A stretch of 12,257 nt of DNA from Dunaliella salina (lineage: Eukaryota; Chlorophyta; Chlorophyceae; Chlamydomonadales; Dunaliellaceae), in the NCBI GenBank assembly GCA_002284615.2, contig MU069733.1:22510-34766 (forward strand), given 5' to 3'. Made by a program: the position numbers and the translations under genes. The first letter of the stretch is position 1; every line of letters begins with the position of its first letter. Shown here one piece after another: positions 1 through 7,589 of this stretch. The notes below the pieces were generated by a model that saw only the letters and a list, made by a program, of their open reading frames with translations, made no database searches and had not been told where the DNA came from.

Positions 1-28
1 ACACACACACACACGCGCGCGCGCGCGC
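1..28. repeat. Alternating (AC)7(GC)7 simple repeat at the left edge
   Basis: Seven AC dinucleotides are followed by seven GC dinucleotides. Strictly alternating purine-pyrimidine DNA of this kind can adopt the Z form and is hard to sequence and assemble. A matching tract occurs at the other end of the window. Confidence 0.97.
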
Positions 29-845
29 ATAGAATGTGGTTGAAAAGGTCATGTCAGGCCTGCAAAAAGGTAAAGAGATACAAGGGAGCCCTGCTTTGGC
101 TGCTGAGTACACCTGGCATTGCCAACGTGAGGCCCTGTCTGCAGAAATATGGAAAGTTTGTGCAGGTGTGATAAAAATGCAGCAGCTGAAATGGCACTCT
201 GGGTTGCTCTATGCATTGAATGTTTCACCCAGGGTTGATGGTTGATCAATTGAAAAATTTGACAAATTAAGCTGCCCAACAGTTTGATGAAGTCAGAGAC
301 TCCATTGGTAGTTCACGCGTGTTTACCCACAGGCAGGACCGGAAAAGGGAGTAGCAATCCTGACCACCTTTTTCCCCTCTCACTTTTGGACTCCCTTGCA
401 CAAATGACAATGGGTAATGCTCAGGGTCCGTCAGTGCAGTGTAAGGGGCTAGATTTTCACAGGGGGCACACCTTTGGACAACCATGGCAATCTGGAGCAT
501 GCCAACAGTTCCAAACAGCTCAAATTCTTAGATGAATCTTGAGTTTGAATTGATCAACCAGGGTTTCATTGAGCTCACATTGGCAGCTCGACTTGGCCTC
601 AACTAGGCAGCCTCAACTAGGCAGCCTGAACTTGGCAATGATCCAGCCGCACTTCATCTGCTCTTGATCCAACTGATCCAGCCATCAATTTGCAAGAAAT
701 GTGAATGTACTTCATAAACCTATTCAAGCTTACTGCGCTGTACACAAGATTCTTCTTTTACATGTTCCGCATGCACAAACTTCTTTTTGTGCTTGTTCCA
801 CTTGCACTGGGGAAGCTGCTCCAAAATGATTAAGCCTGTGACAAG
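29..845. other. No supported gene; region upstream of gene A
   Basis: Several short open frames exist on both strands, but none has a recognisable motif or paired splice signals. The only structure seen is a short tandem repeat at 597-638. The stretch is probably intergenic, 5' untranslated or intronic DNA of gene A, whose true start lies to the left or was not recognised. Confidence 0.5.
597..638 (+). repeat. 14-bp tandem repeat, three copies
   Basis: Two identical 14-base units (CCTCAACTAGGCAG) are followed by a third, diverged unit (CCTGAACTTGGCAA). It is a small local duplication with no visible function. Confidence 0.85.
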
Positions 846-922
846 GGCTTCCTGAGTGCGATGCAGGACAAATTAGAACCTTACTTGGAGGCGGCAAAGA
901 GGCTCTACAAGGAGTTGGTCAG
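846..922 (+). CDS. Gene A, exon candidate 1 (unrecognised protein)
   Basis: This is an internal exon candidate read from GGC at 846. It is helical and charged, containing the string AMQDKLEPYLEAAKRLYKEL. The 3' boundary is a strong donor, AG|GTAAGG, leaving two bases of a split codon (phase 2). The 5' boundary is less sure: CAAG|GGC at 845 is the nearest acceptor, with a pyrimidine-rich stretch some distance upstream, and the frame is closed by an in-frame TAA just before it, so the exon cannot extend far. The split codon joins to the exon at 1313 without a frame break and gives a serine. No domain is recognised; the sequence would suit a coiled or helical-bundle segment. Confidence 0.5.
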
Positions 923-1312
923 GTAAGGAGCTGGCAACACCCTATTACCTTCCTTCTTTTCCTTTGTAAAAGCAGCAAGGGGGCAGCAATGAGGCGCCTT
1001 TCTGTGCTTGCAAGTGACCATGCCCTCGTTTGCGCTGGCTGCCAGCAAACCTGCCTTTCCAAAGGCTGTCCTTGTTTCCTGATGACAAGAGTGGACAGCC
1101 TGCACTCCTTCTTCCACCTGTTATGGACAATTGGCTCTGCAATGGGTCAGAGCTGGGGGCATGCTCATGCTGGCTGCATGCTCTCCTTCCACCTGCTATG
1201 AACAATTGGCTCTGCAATGGGTCAGAGCTGGCGGCATGCTCAGCACTGCACATTCATTGTTTGTCCAAGTATAGTCTTCATGCACAAAAACGGTTTAATC
1301 CCCTCTTTGCAG
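923..1312 (+). other. Proposed intron of gene A with an internal 75-bp tandem duplication
   Basis: This interval runs from the GTAAGG donor at 923 to a TTTGCAG acceptor ending at 1312. It contains two adjacent copies of a sequence with 75-bp spacing (about 1106-1167 and 1181-1242) that share a run beginning ACAATTGGCTCTGCAATGGG. Open frames across the duplication on both strands are a by-product of its composition and have no protein-like support. Confidence 0.5.
1106..1242 (+). repeat. 75-bp tandem duplication, two copies
   Basis: Copy 1 (about 1106-1167) and copy 2 (about 1181-1242) are offset by exactly 75 bases and differ at only a few positions across roughly 60 aligned bases. A less conserved segment of about 13 bases fills the rest of the period. 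It lies within a proposed intron. Confidence 0.9.
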
Positions 1313-1395
1313 CGTCCAGCGGTCAGGTGAAGGAGGTCTGGAGGTGGCGTCCACTGTCTTTAGGATTAAAGGGATCCGAGCTGAACGGGAAGGAG
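1313..1395 (+). CDS. Gene A, exon candidate 2 (unrecognised protein)
   Basis: The acceptor CTTTGCAG|C follows a pyrimidine-rich tract, and the donor is GAG|GTGGGT. The first base completes the codon left by exon 1; the frame then reads through a segment including EVASTVFRIKGIRAEREG and ends in phase 1. An in-frame TGA follows within a few bases of the donor, so the frame closes where the intron is predicted to start, which supports the boundary. The segment looks like alternating beta strands, with the hydrophobic AST-VFRI stretch followed by basic and acidic residues. I do not recognise the family. Confidence 0.5.
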
Positions 1396-1608
1396 GTGGG
1401 TGACTTAGATTTCAACGGGTATGGTCGGTTGTAAACCTCATTAATTTCCTTGCTCTCTCCGCGGAAAACCTGGGACTGCCCAGGAATGGGGCTTTTTGAA
1501 ATTTTGGCCTAACTCTGCAGTACCCGCCCTTGGCTCCCCTTGATTGATAAAACACCAAGCTTTTCCTGAAGTCTCCTGAGTTTGTACCTCCTTGATGTGT
1601 TTGTGCAG

Positions 1609-1696
1609 GTGGATCCGTTCCTTTGTTCCCCAGGAAGGCAAATCTCCGCAACTCGTTCTGCTACATCACCATGGACCCCAACACACGATTGATACG
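1609..1696 (+). CDS. Gene A, exon candidate 3 (unrecognised protein)
   Basis: The acceptor is TTTGTGCAG|GT. The two first bases complete the phase-1 codon from exon 2, giving glycine, and the frame reads RKANLRNSFCYITMDPNTRL and onwards, the most protein-like segment of this gene. An alternative acceptor inside it (CCCCAG|GAAGG near 1635) would break phase with exon 2, so the longer form is preferred. The donor is uncertain: ACG|GTTATT after 1696 or TT|GTACCA after 1702. Both leave phase 2 and therefore fit exon 4 equally. The product and its role are unknown; nothing indicates a signal peptide or membrane helix. Confidence 0.55.
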
Positions 1697-1697
1697 G

Positions 1698-1905
1698 TTA
1701 TTGTACCATGCATTTATTCCTTACTGGTGATGGTTTCACAAGTACGGGATGTTTGTGTTTACAAACAGATGGTTGCACAAATATGGAATGCACAAAATTA
1801 ATCAGAATGGTTGCACAGATATAGGGTTCACACGGATAGTACGCTTGTTGTACCATCTTGATTCGTACTCCCATACTCGTGATGGTCGCACAAGTATGGG
1901 ATGCG
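1698..1905 (+). repeat. Degenerate ~150-bp repeat with smaller internal units
   Basis: Two stretches (from about 1698 and about 1846) share a layout: TTGTACCAT, then CGTGATGG or an equivalent, then CACAAGTA-GGGATG. Within this, a motif close to GATGGTTGCACAAGTATGG recurs about four times (near 1727, 1769, 1806 and 1880). A short inverted repeat (CCCATACT at 1870-1877 and AGTATGGG at 1893-1900) lies in the last unit. The copies are well diverged, so the array is old. It occupies the start of the intron after exon 3. Confidence 0.6.
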
Positions 1906-2355
1906 TTTGTTAACAGGTAGATGTGGAATCCTTTGGACCTGCAGCACCTCACATTTCCCTTCTACTCTTTTGTATCAGAGTAATTGCCAAACATTTGGCT
2001 GCCTTAAAACTTGAAAAGTACGGCTTTTTGTGTGGAATTTGTCTACTCCAAAGCAACACAGAAGGGACTGATTTCACCTGTTCAACCTTCATGCATTGCA
2101 AGTTGCGTACATTGTTTACAAAGAACGTTTTCATGATGCAGCTGGGCTGCTATTTTAAAAATATAAAGCTGTGCAAGCCTGCCCTTTCCAACGTCCAAAT
2201 TTCTCCGTTGTCTATCGTAGTGATTATATGCATTTGACCTAAACATTTTCTTGTTGCATGACCACGCACTTCATTGCAGCCCATGAGAGTTCAACTCTCT
2301 TTTGTTTGGGATTAGAGGTTTGGCCTGAGCTGCTCTTCAATAATTCCTGTTACAG

Positions 2356-2435
2356 GGAAAGGGAGTCTGAACTTGACCTCGTGTGCAAGGGCTTGAAGGA
2401 CGTGCATGACACTTCCATACTTGGCATGTTGATGC
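2356..2435 (+). CDS. Gene A, exon candidate 4 (unrecognised protein)
   Basis: The acceptor CTGTTACAG|G supplies the one base needed to complete the phase-2 codon of exon 3. The frame then reads a charged segment including ESELDLVCKGLKDVHDTSIL. The 3' end is poorly defined: candidate donors are GTGCTA at 2436 and GTTGAT at 2428, neither strong. The same frame stays open to 2767, so a longer or terminal exon is possible, but the downstream translation is hydrophobic, T-rich in DNA and unlike the exon, so it is more likely intron. With the three upstream exons this makes a run of four exons whose phases agree. No family is recognised. Confidence 0.42.
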
Positions 2436-2722
2436 GTGCTAGTTTTTTTTTTGTTCTTCCATTACCTTTGCCTTGCTTTGGCCATGAAAAAGCATTAGAA
2501 GTATCTGTATTGTGCTCAGTCTTCAGGCTTAGTTATGGACCTGTCGATGTGCCCGCAGCATGCACGCTTTTTTCTTCCTTGGCTAACCAAAAAACATGTG
2601 TGTATGGATTTCCGCCAGGACCTGCGCCAGGGATCTCAGTGTCTGCCACACAGTTGTTGATTTGCCTAGTTTTTAGTAATAGCATCTGCACATTCATTTC
2701 CAGCAATGCCAGCATGAGACTT
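2436..2722 (+). other. No supported feature; likely intron or 3' flank of gene A
   Basis: The frame of the preceding exon remains open here but encodes low-complexity hydrophobic sequence from T-rich DNA. I see no clear donor, polyadenylation signal or further exon of gene A on this side of the relic-rich block. Confidence 0.4.
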
Positions 2723-2795
2723 CGCTTTGTTAATATGAATGTTGTCCTTGCGCAGGGGTCATGCTAATCTTCTCTGCATCGTTGCAATATTCAGG
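2723..2795 (-). pseudogene. U6 spliceosomal snRNA-like sequence, probably a pseudogene
   Basis: The minus strand carries the most conserved part of U6 snRNA almost intact. It has an AACGAT-CAGAGAAGATTAGCATG stretch (2760-2783), holding the AGC triad that pairs with U2. This is followed by CCCCTGCGCAAGGA, the 5' arm and loop of the internal stem-loop. Similarity fades to a short AAAGCG near the 3' end. Several features argue against function. The ACAGAGA box that contacts the 5' splice site reads GCAGAGA. The GGATGAC after the loop reads GGACAAC, which removes the metal-binding bulged U. No 5' stem-loop of the usual U6 type is visible. No T-run follows as an RNA polymerase III terminator. It is therefore most likely a degenerate copy or retroposed fragment, although a divergent lineage-specific U6 is not excluded. 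Confidence 0.8.
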
Positions 2796-2937
2796 AAAAC
2801 AACGCAGGCAGTGAAACCATTCCCCACATCAATTAAGAAAAAGGAGATACCTAAGGCCAAGGCACCGTATATCCCCTTCACCAAGAGTAAAAGAAAAAAT
2901 TAATAGGGGCCTGGAGGGTTACTGGCAGTAACTTACT

Positions 2938-3128
2938 GTTGAACCCGTGCCTGATCTTGTTGATGAGAGTTGAAAGAAGCCTTCTCCAGAGCTCGTCTGG
3001 TACTGGCAAGTTTGTTAGATAGAATGAGCAAGCTTCAGAGCAAGCTTGTTGGCCTTGTGAACGTCAAGACCAAGCTCCTTCAGTGGCTCTGAAGTGTTGG
3101 GAGCGTAGATGTCTCCACCCACACCGGT
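2938..3128 (-). pseudogene. Frame-shifted protein-like segment, minus strand (unrecognised)
   Basis: Reading leftwards from 3128, 37 codons (including GGDIYAPNTSEPLKELGLDV) end at a TAA at 3015-3017. Exactly there, a shift of frame opens another 26 codons (including LPVPDELWRRLLSTLINKIR), closed by a strong donor-like A|GTAAGT at 2936. The abutting of two plausible segments at one stop suggests a single-base deletion in a once continuous exon. No domain is recognised. Open stretches of this size can occur by chance, so confidence is limited. The U6-like sequence lies about 140 bases further on, on the same strand. Confidence 0.3.
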
Positions 3129-3147
3129 TTACCTAAAAGGTAATTTA

Positions 3148-3217
3148 CTGAAAGGTGACTTGAGCAGAAGCCCTTGAAAGATGGCAACACAAATCGCGGT
3201 GCTGCCACGTGGAGGTT
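3148..3217 (-). repeat. Dispersed repeat, partial copy
   Basis: About 70 bases match 3614-3681 at most positions, including the identical core TTGAGCAGAAGCCCTTGAAA. On the minus strand this copy ends in CACCTTTCAG, which resembles an intron 3' end. Confidence 0.88.
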
Positions 3218-3223
3218 AGATTA

Positions 3224-3463
3224 CATATGGAGACCTTCAGCCAAACAGTTCGGCTGATCAGCCCTTGATTGGTCCTCGCCAGCCAACAGCAAATCCAAAA
3301 GCTCAGACATGAACAAGAGGAGTTTTTTGTTGTGTTGCAAGAGGAAATTAGAAACAACTTGGTCAACTCAAATGTTGGCGCAAGAGAGGTTGTGCGAGTG
3401 AAAAACCACTAGACAGAGTCCAGAAATGCTCAAGAGTATTTTTGTCTCAAAGCACAGATCCCC
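3224..3463 (-). pseudogene. Open frame with one internal stop, minus strand (unrecognised)
   Basis: There are eighty codons from 3463 down to a TAA at 3221-3223, broken once by a TGA at 3368-3370. The downstream 48 codons read as a leucine-rich helical segment including NKKLLLFMSELLDLLLAGED. The upstream 31 codons are hydrophobic and would suit a membrane or buried helix. The preceding minus-strand segment (3433-3567) is in a different frame and overlaps it, so a frameshift would be needed to join them. I do not recognise a family. It could be a decayed gene, retroelement debris or chance. Confidence 0.25.
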
Positions 3464-3567
3464 TCATCTTGACGCATGAAAGGGACGTACTTCATCTTGG
3501 GTCTGTCCACAGGAGCAACGATCGCGTACAGGATAAATCTCATCTCCCCAAGAGGCGGTTCCCACGT
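3433..3567 (-). pseudogene. Short open segment, minus strand (unrecognised)
   Basis: There are forty-five codons between in-frame TGA codons at 3568-3570 and 3430-3432, including the string RFILYAIVAPVDRPKMKYVP. It is in the same frame as the segment at 3586-3930, from which it is separated by two nearby TGA codons (3583 and 3568). The composition is protein-like, but there is no start, clear splice pair or known motif. Confidence 0.22.
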
Positions 3568-3585
3568 TCAGAGTGTGAGCTCTCA

Positions 3586-3930
3586 GTCGAAATCTATTAG
3601 TATTTGGCATAATGAAGGGTGCCTTGAGCAGAAGCCCTTGAAAGATGGCGACACAAATCGCAGTGCTGCTGCGTGGAGGCTTTGTCGCGCGAGATCAGTG
3701 TCACACACACGTCTCCAACATGGGAGCACAGAACACTGATCATGAGTTGTTGAGAAATGGGTGTTTAACGTCCAGAGCTGGCTACAACCATCCTGACAAA
3801 GGACAACTTCACTCGAGTTGATGGGAAGAGGTGCGAGTGAGACAGGGTTGCTGGGATTCTGGGTTTGCTGTTCCTTGCTGCACTCCCGCATGATGCAGCA
3901 CAGCACTTCTTCTTCACACACAAGACATAC
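3586..3930 (-). pseudogene. 115-codon open frame, minus strand (unrecognised)
   Basis: The frame is open from 3930 to a TGA at 3583-3585. The first two thirds look protein-like (for example NPVSLAPLPINSSEVVLCQD at about 3840-3784). The last third runs through the dispersed repeat at 3614-3740 and is probably not coding in origin. There is no Met start within a good context and no recognised domain. In-frame stops separate it from the next segment, so if it was ever a gene it is now broken, or the repeat forms part of an intron. Confidence 0.25.
3614..3740 (-). repeat. Dispersed repeat, longest copy
   Basis: This roughly 127-bp unit accounts for two partial copies elsewhere: its left part (3614-3681) matches 3148-3217, and its right part (3691-3740) matches 4181-4231. 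The right part includes a variable CA run. Finding both partial copies joined here suggests that this is closest to the complete element. Confidence 0.85.
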
Positions 3931-4065
3931 TCAGATTCGGTACACGGTTGCCAAGCCTGTCCCCCTTTGCCCCTCCCAGGGCAATGGGAGACTACTCCAT
4001 CATCTGCTCGGTTTACAATGCTGAGAATAGGTGATGTCAAATCCAGACCATTATACTACCACCTT

Positions 4066-4093
4066 CTCAACAACTGGCTGGCCAGTTGTTGAG
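4066..4093. repeat. Perfect palindrome with 13-bp arms and a 2-base centre
   Basis: CTCAACAACTGGC at 4066-4078 and its exact reverse complement at 4081-4093 are separated only by TG. The sequence could extrude as a cruciform or fold as a hairpin in RNA. No flanking T-run or direct repeat marks it as a terminator or a known transposon end. Confidence 0.95.
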
Positions 4094-4180
4094 CCAGTCC
4101 AAGAATACAAGGTAACAAACTAACTGACTGCTTGACCAGGATTCAGCAATAACCAAGATTCAGCGTGACAGCTGTCGTGG

Positions 4181-4231
4181 GAGATCAGTGTCACACACAC
4201 ACACACCTCCAACATGGGAGCACAGATCACT
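4181..4231 (-). repeat. Dispersed repeat, partial copy
   Basis: About 50 bases match 3691-3740, sharing GAGATCAGTGTCACACACAC and CTCCAACATGGGAGCACAGA. The CA run is longer in this copy by about three dinucleotides. Confidence 0.88.
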
Positions 4232-4840
4232 ACCCCCCTAATTCTTGCCAGATGCAAGGATGAGAAACAGACGACAGCAGATGGAAAGAATTATAATACT
4301 TCAGAGTGCATACGATGAAGATGTGTGAACAGGTTGGTGCAAGAAAGCAAACCGAGCTAACAAAAGAAAAGGTGCTTCACAGAAGCAAGCGTTGCAGCGA
4401 AGGAAAAATCTGACACAAGCACTGGTCACAGACCTCCTTGGCCTAAGTCGACAAGCTCAAGATAGACGTCTAGAATTGACACAAATTTCATCTCCAGGAG
4501 GTTGACTGCTCAAGCACACAGATAACCAAGGACACTTGTGTGCACTTCAAACAAATGCGCAGCCGGTGCACATGATGATGTGTGTGCTCCAGACACAAAT
4601 ATTTCTAGCAGAAAACTACGATTAAGCATAGTTAGGCAGGCTCAGGACAGGCAGCCTATTCTATCCATCGCGACCCAGAGAAACAGAATCAGCCAGAATC
4701 AACCCCCAGACATTTAATGCACTGGCGGAAGGATGCCCCGCAGCTGAAAATTGCCGAATGGAAGATGCGCCATCCACCACAAAAATTCACCAGCTTCAAA
4801 GTTCGAAGTGCTGACCAGGAGAAAGTTAATCAGTCACATA
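4232..4840. other. No supported gene; downstream flank of the retroelement remnant
   Basis: On the minus strand this follows the disrupted gag-protease region. I looked for a reverse transcriptase, RNase H or integrase reading frame and saw none. A roughly 43-codon open segment on the minus strand near 4660-4790 is the longest plausible one and has no motif. The interval may hold non-coding retroelement sequence or a terminal repeat, but no second terminal repeat copy was identified. Confidence 0.35.
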
Positions 4841-5905
4841 CTATAAATCAGAGACAGTTGGGGCTTGGTGAGTTTCTGCACAAGGTTGAAAGAGTGGGTT
4901 AGACATAGCACAGATGAGGTGAGCAAAGGGATCTTGCTGCTCTGCTGGATCAGTGCATGGAACTGCTGCTGGTGCTGCTGCTTCAAATTCGACGCGAGGT
5001 TTGCTCTGGAGTGCATGAGCTGCTAATGCACCACACATCAACAAAACAGTGGCCATGGATCTGGCCCATGTTCTCTCTGACGTGGCAATTAAAGGGTCAG
5101 AAGCGAAAGTATCCTTGTCGCCCTTGGTGAGGAAAGGCCTGTAATCAAGAGACTCAGTGAAAGAATCTGGGCGTGCACCCCAGTCTCTGGCACAGTGTGA
5201 AGAAATTAGCATATCATGCATATGCTCAACTCCTTAGACAACAAGAAATCGTGTGGCTGCACTGCTGAAAGTGCTGCACTCTACAAGTGTGCCTTTGTTC
5301 AGAACACAGTGCAGAGAACCATCGATCTTGCCTACCACAGCTCCAGTACTGCGTAGTGAAGTGGAAATCTGCGTGTCGCTGGTGCTGTATGGCAAACCCT
5401 GCGCATCAGCATACTTCTGAGTGAGCAAGCTGATCTCAGAGCAGGTATCATACAGTGCAGTGCGAAAGCCAGCAAAAGACTTGCCATTGTGCTCCAGAAT
5501 CAAACCTTCTTTTAGTCTGTACAAACCAGCTGGACGCTGAAAATAGTTTTGAATTTGAGCATCAGAAGATTTAACTGCACCTGCGGACTTGGGCTCAGAG
5601 GTAAGAGCAACTACAGGAGCAGTGTCTCGTGAGTTTGAGCCTGCTGCACCACTCAAAATGTCAATGCGCTCTAGCAAAGCAACAGAGGTTTTGGCATTCA
5701 TGCTGACAGAAACTGTGCTCTCAGGTTGAGTGCGCAACAATTGGAGTAAATTTTCTTCACCCAGTGCTTCCAGTGGTATTTGCACAGATGCAGATGTATG
5801 CGCAGACGTAGGCTGGATCGGTGCTGCAGGAGCAGGTCTGTCATTCTGAGGCGCAGGTCTTGCAGGCCTTCTTGAATCTAAATTCGTGCTAGTCCTAAAC
5901 GTTCT
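4841..5905 (-). pseudogene. Disrupted retroelement gag-protease region (retropepsin-like)
   Basis: On the minus strand a frame opens at 5905 (after a TAG at 5906-5908), runs 223 codons to a TAA at 5234-5236, and continues in the same frame to a TAG at 4841-4843. The first 40 or so residues are Pro/Ala/Arg-rich, typical of a linker after gag. Around 5449 the sequence ALYDTCSEISLLTQKYADAQ matches the active-site loop of retroviral-type aspartic proteases, in which Asp-Thr-Gly is followed by a hydrophobic strand. The glycine is replaced by cysteine here. After the stop, EHMHDMLIS resembles the second conserved strand of the same fold, so the stop cuts the protease before its end. A hydrophobic stretch (ATVLLMCGALAAHAL) lies further on. 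The stop, the altered active site and the lack of a visible polymerase frame all point to a dead fragment. The element family is not determined. Confidence 0.68.
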
Positions 5906-5908
5906 CTA

Positions 5909-6207
5909 ACTACTGTGATCATGCTATGGGGAGGTGGCCATTATGGCTTGAATGACACGATGAGGCTGCTCAATTGACCACCTGTGGGTTGCGGGAGGCA
6001 GTCAAATTGCACCCGCACCACCGCGCCTCTCTTGCACACCTTTTGCTTTATTTGAATATCTTACAAATGTTTTGGTCTTTTTCGCCATTTCGATTTGCTT
6101 TTCGACCATGTCAGTCAGAACCGCCATAAAGGCATCCAACTGGCGATGCGGTTGAGGTCAAATGAAGCACAGCGAGAGACAAAGGGAGTGAAAAACAAAA
6201 TTGTCAT
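5909..6207. other. No supported gene; upstream region of gene B
   Basis: This gap lies between the retroelement remnant (transcribed leftwards) and the proposed start of gene B (transcribed rightwards), so it could be a promoter region. A T/A-rich stretch near 6045-6085 is the only compositional feature. I cannot name a promoter element with confidence. Confidence 0.35.
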
Positions 6208-6375
6208 ATGGCTGGTTACAAAATGCTTCGCTCTGGTCTACTCCAGGAGCTCATTATGAATGCTACGCCCAACCCGCCCCAAGTCGGGGATGTTGGGCTT
6301 CTGTCCTATACACACACGCAATTGTGGGCTGCCCAGAAACTCGTTGTCAACATTCTGTGGTTCTGCTCCAACGAG
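6208..6375 (+). CDS. Gene B, exon 1: start of a multi-helix membrane protein (possible THH1/TOM1-like)
   Basis: The frame starts at ATG 6208 (context CATATGG, G at +4), encodes 56 residues and ends at a strong donor, GAG|GTAAGC, in phase 0. The start reads MAGYKMLRSGLLQELIMNAT; the end contains LWAAQKLVVNILWFCSNE, which looks like the beginning of a membrane helix. An alternative view is an internal exon beginning at 6247 after CTACTCCAG; both are phase 0. A second gene fused upstream is not excluded, but the intervening relics make a separate gene more likely. Joined to the later exons, this gives a protein of roughly 245 residues with several hydrophobic helices. A Trp-x-x-Gln-Lys ahead of a helix is also found in plant THH1/TOM1 proteins (membrane proteins usually near 300 residues). 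I treat that as a weak hint. Confidence 0.55.
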
Positions 6376-7260
6376 GTAAGCTGCTCTGGTCCCTTCGCAG
6401 TAAGCACAATGTGGGGAGTTGCCAGCTGGCAAATTTGCCTGTCTTGAAGATGAGTAACCACTCCTGTATCTAGAGTGGAGTGTAGACAAATTCTGGTTCA
6501 ATTGTGCAAATTTGCGGTATGGAGAGGGCTTTAGCCTCTCTGAGGCCTATTTTGTTTTGTTGTTTTTCACATGATCCCTGCGTAGGCCCCATACCTTAAT
6601 TATGTTCAGGTTGGTTCTAACTTTCTGTAGCACTATGCTCGAGTGGTGCAATTTGGGGGTTACATGCCTGATTTGCCGCGGCATGAGCCTAAACTTTTGC
6701 CACCAAATCTCCACTCTGGACCACCCACCGCACCAAACTAGATGACTTTAATGAGTGATGTGGAATCCGTAGATCAAAAGAATGCCATTGCAAACAAAAT
6801 GGGTTGAAAAGACTCAGTGGTGTTGGTGTTCTGTGGCGATTTCAGCCGTTTTTCCATTGAGAGCACCAAATAAGGGTTTACATGACCCATGCGGGCTTGA
6901 ACACGGTCTATCTAAGCAGACAGGGCAATTTCCACAAAAACCACATGTTTGGCTAGTAATAACTTGTAATGCCAGCTACATTTTAAAGCCAAATTTGTCA
7001 AAATCAGGCGTCACCTGTGGCTGTGAGTTCCAGCACTTGCAACACAAAAAAGGAGCATGTTCGGGCTCTTGCTCAGCTCACCCCCTATGGCACAGAAATG
7101 GTGGCTTTGTTGTGAGGCTTTTCTCACAGCAGCATCTGCAAGTACAGGCTGCATCGAGGAAGTGTTTATTCTAATTGCCTTGCATGTCGCTGTTGTGCCA
7201 GGAGCTTGCAAAGAGCCAGCTGACAGCTCACGTCTATGTGTGAATGCATGATGCACACAG
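6376..7260 (+). other. Proposed intron 1 of gene B
   Basis: This runs from the GTAAGC donor at 6376 to the CACACAG acceptor ending at 7260. Open frames exist within it, including one after TTTCTGTAG at about 6631 that lacks a usable donor. None is supported as an exon. No repeats stand out. Confidence 0.45.
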
Positions 7261-7344
7261 GCCTTTGTGCGGCCGTACCTGCCCGTGTTTTCTGTTTTGT
7301 CATTGTACAACATTGTGGCGGCACGGCTCCGACAGACAAGACCT
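7261..7344 (+). CDS. Gene B, exon 2 (membrane helix)
   Basis: The acceptor CACACAG|GCC and the donor CCT|GTGAGT enclose exactly 28 codons, phase 0 at both ends. The translation includes VRPYLPVFSVLSLYNIVAAR, a hydrophobic helix followed by a basic tail (RLRQTRP), as expected where a membrane helix meets the cytoplasmic side. The boundary phase matches exon 1 and the next exon. The protein family is unassigned by itself. Confidence 0.6.
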
Positions 7345-7589
7345 GTGAGTTGTGCACTCAAGAGGCCCTCATACTTTGACATTTCAGGCCATGATTTTGC
7401 GATCAACACATTCAACCATCATTCCAGGACTTTTCAAGCACTTCGCAACCTTTTCATGTCCTGGGAGACTGTTCACTACTGCTTTTGTGGATAGGATGTC
7501 AGGAGATGTCTAGCTCCCATTGTACCTGAAGGCTGCATTAGTGTCTTTCTTCAAGGCAACTTGAGCCTCCTCTTTCTTTTGTCCCACAG

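Noticed and set aside
2258..2767. 169-codon open frame on the plus strand
   Set aside because: Only the part from 2356 matches a splice-defined exon. The rest is T-rich and hydrophobic with no support, and it runs into the U6-like sequence on the other strand.
2796..2903. Lys/Pro-rich 35-codon plus-strand frame following a CAG
   Set aside because: It is striking as a peptide, but it begins within the edge of the U6-like region, no upstream exon phase requires it, and it is too short to judge.
3614..4231. Possible CRISPR-like or regularly spaced repeat
   Set aside because: The copies are few, unequal in length and irregularly spaced, and the context is eukaryotic. A dispersed repeat explains them better.
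6631..6741. Open stretch after TTTCTGTAG that looked like an exon
   Set aside because: The frame runs straight to a TAG with no donor, and including it would end gene B early, ahead of the well-supported membrane exons.
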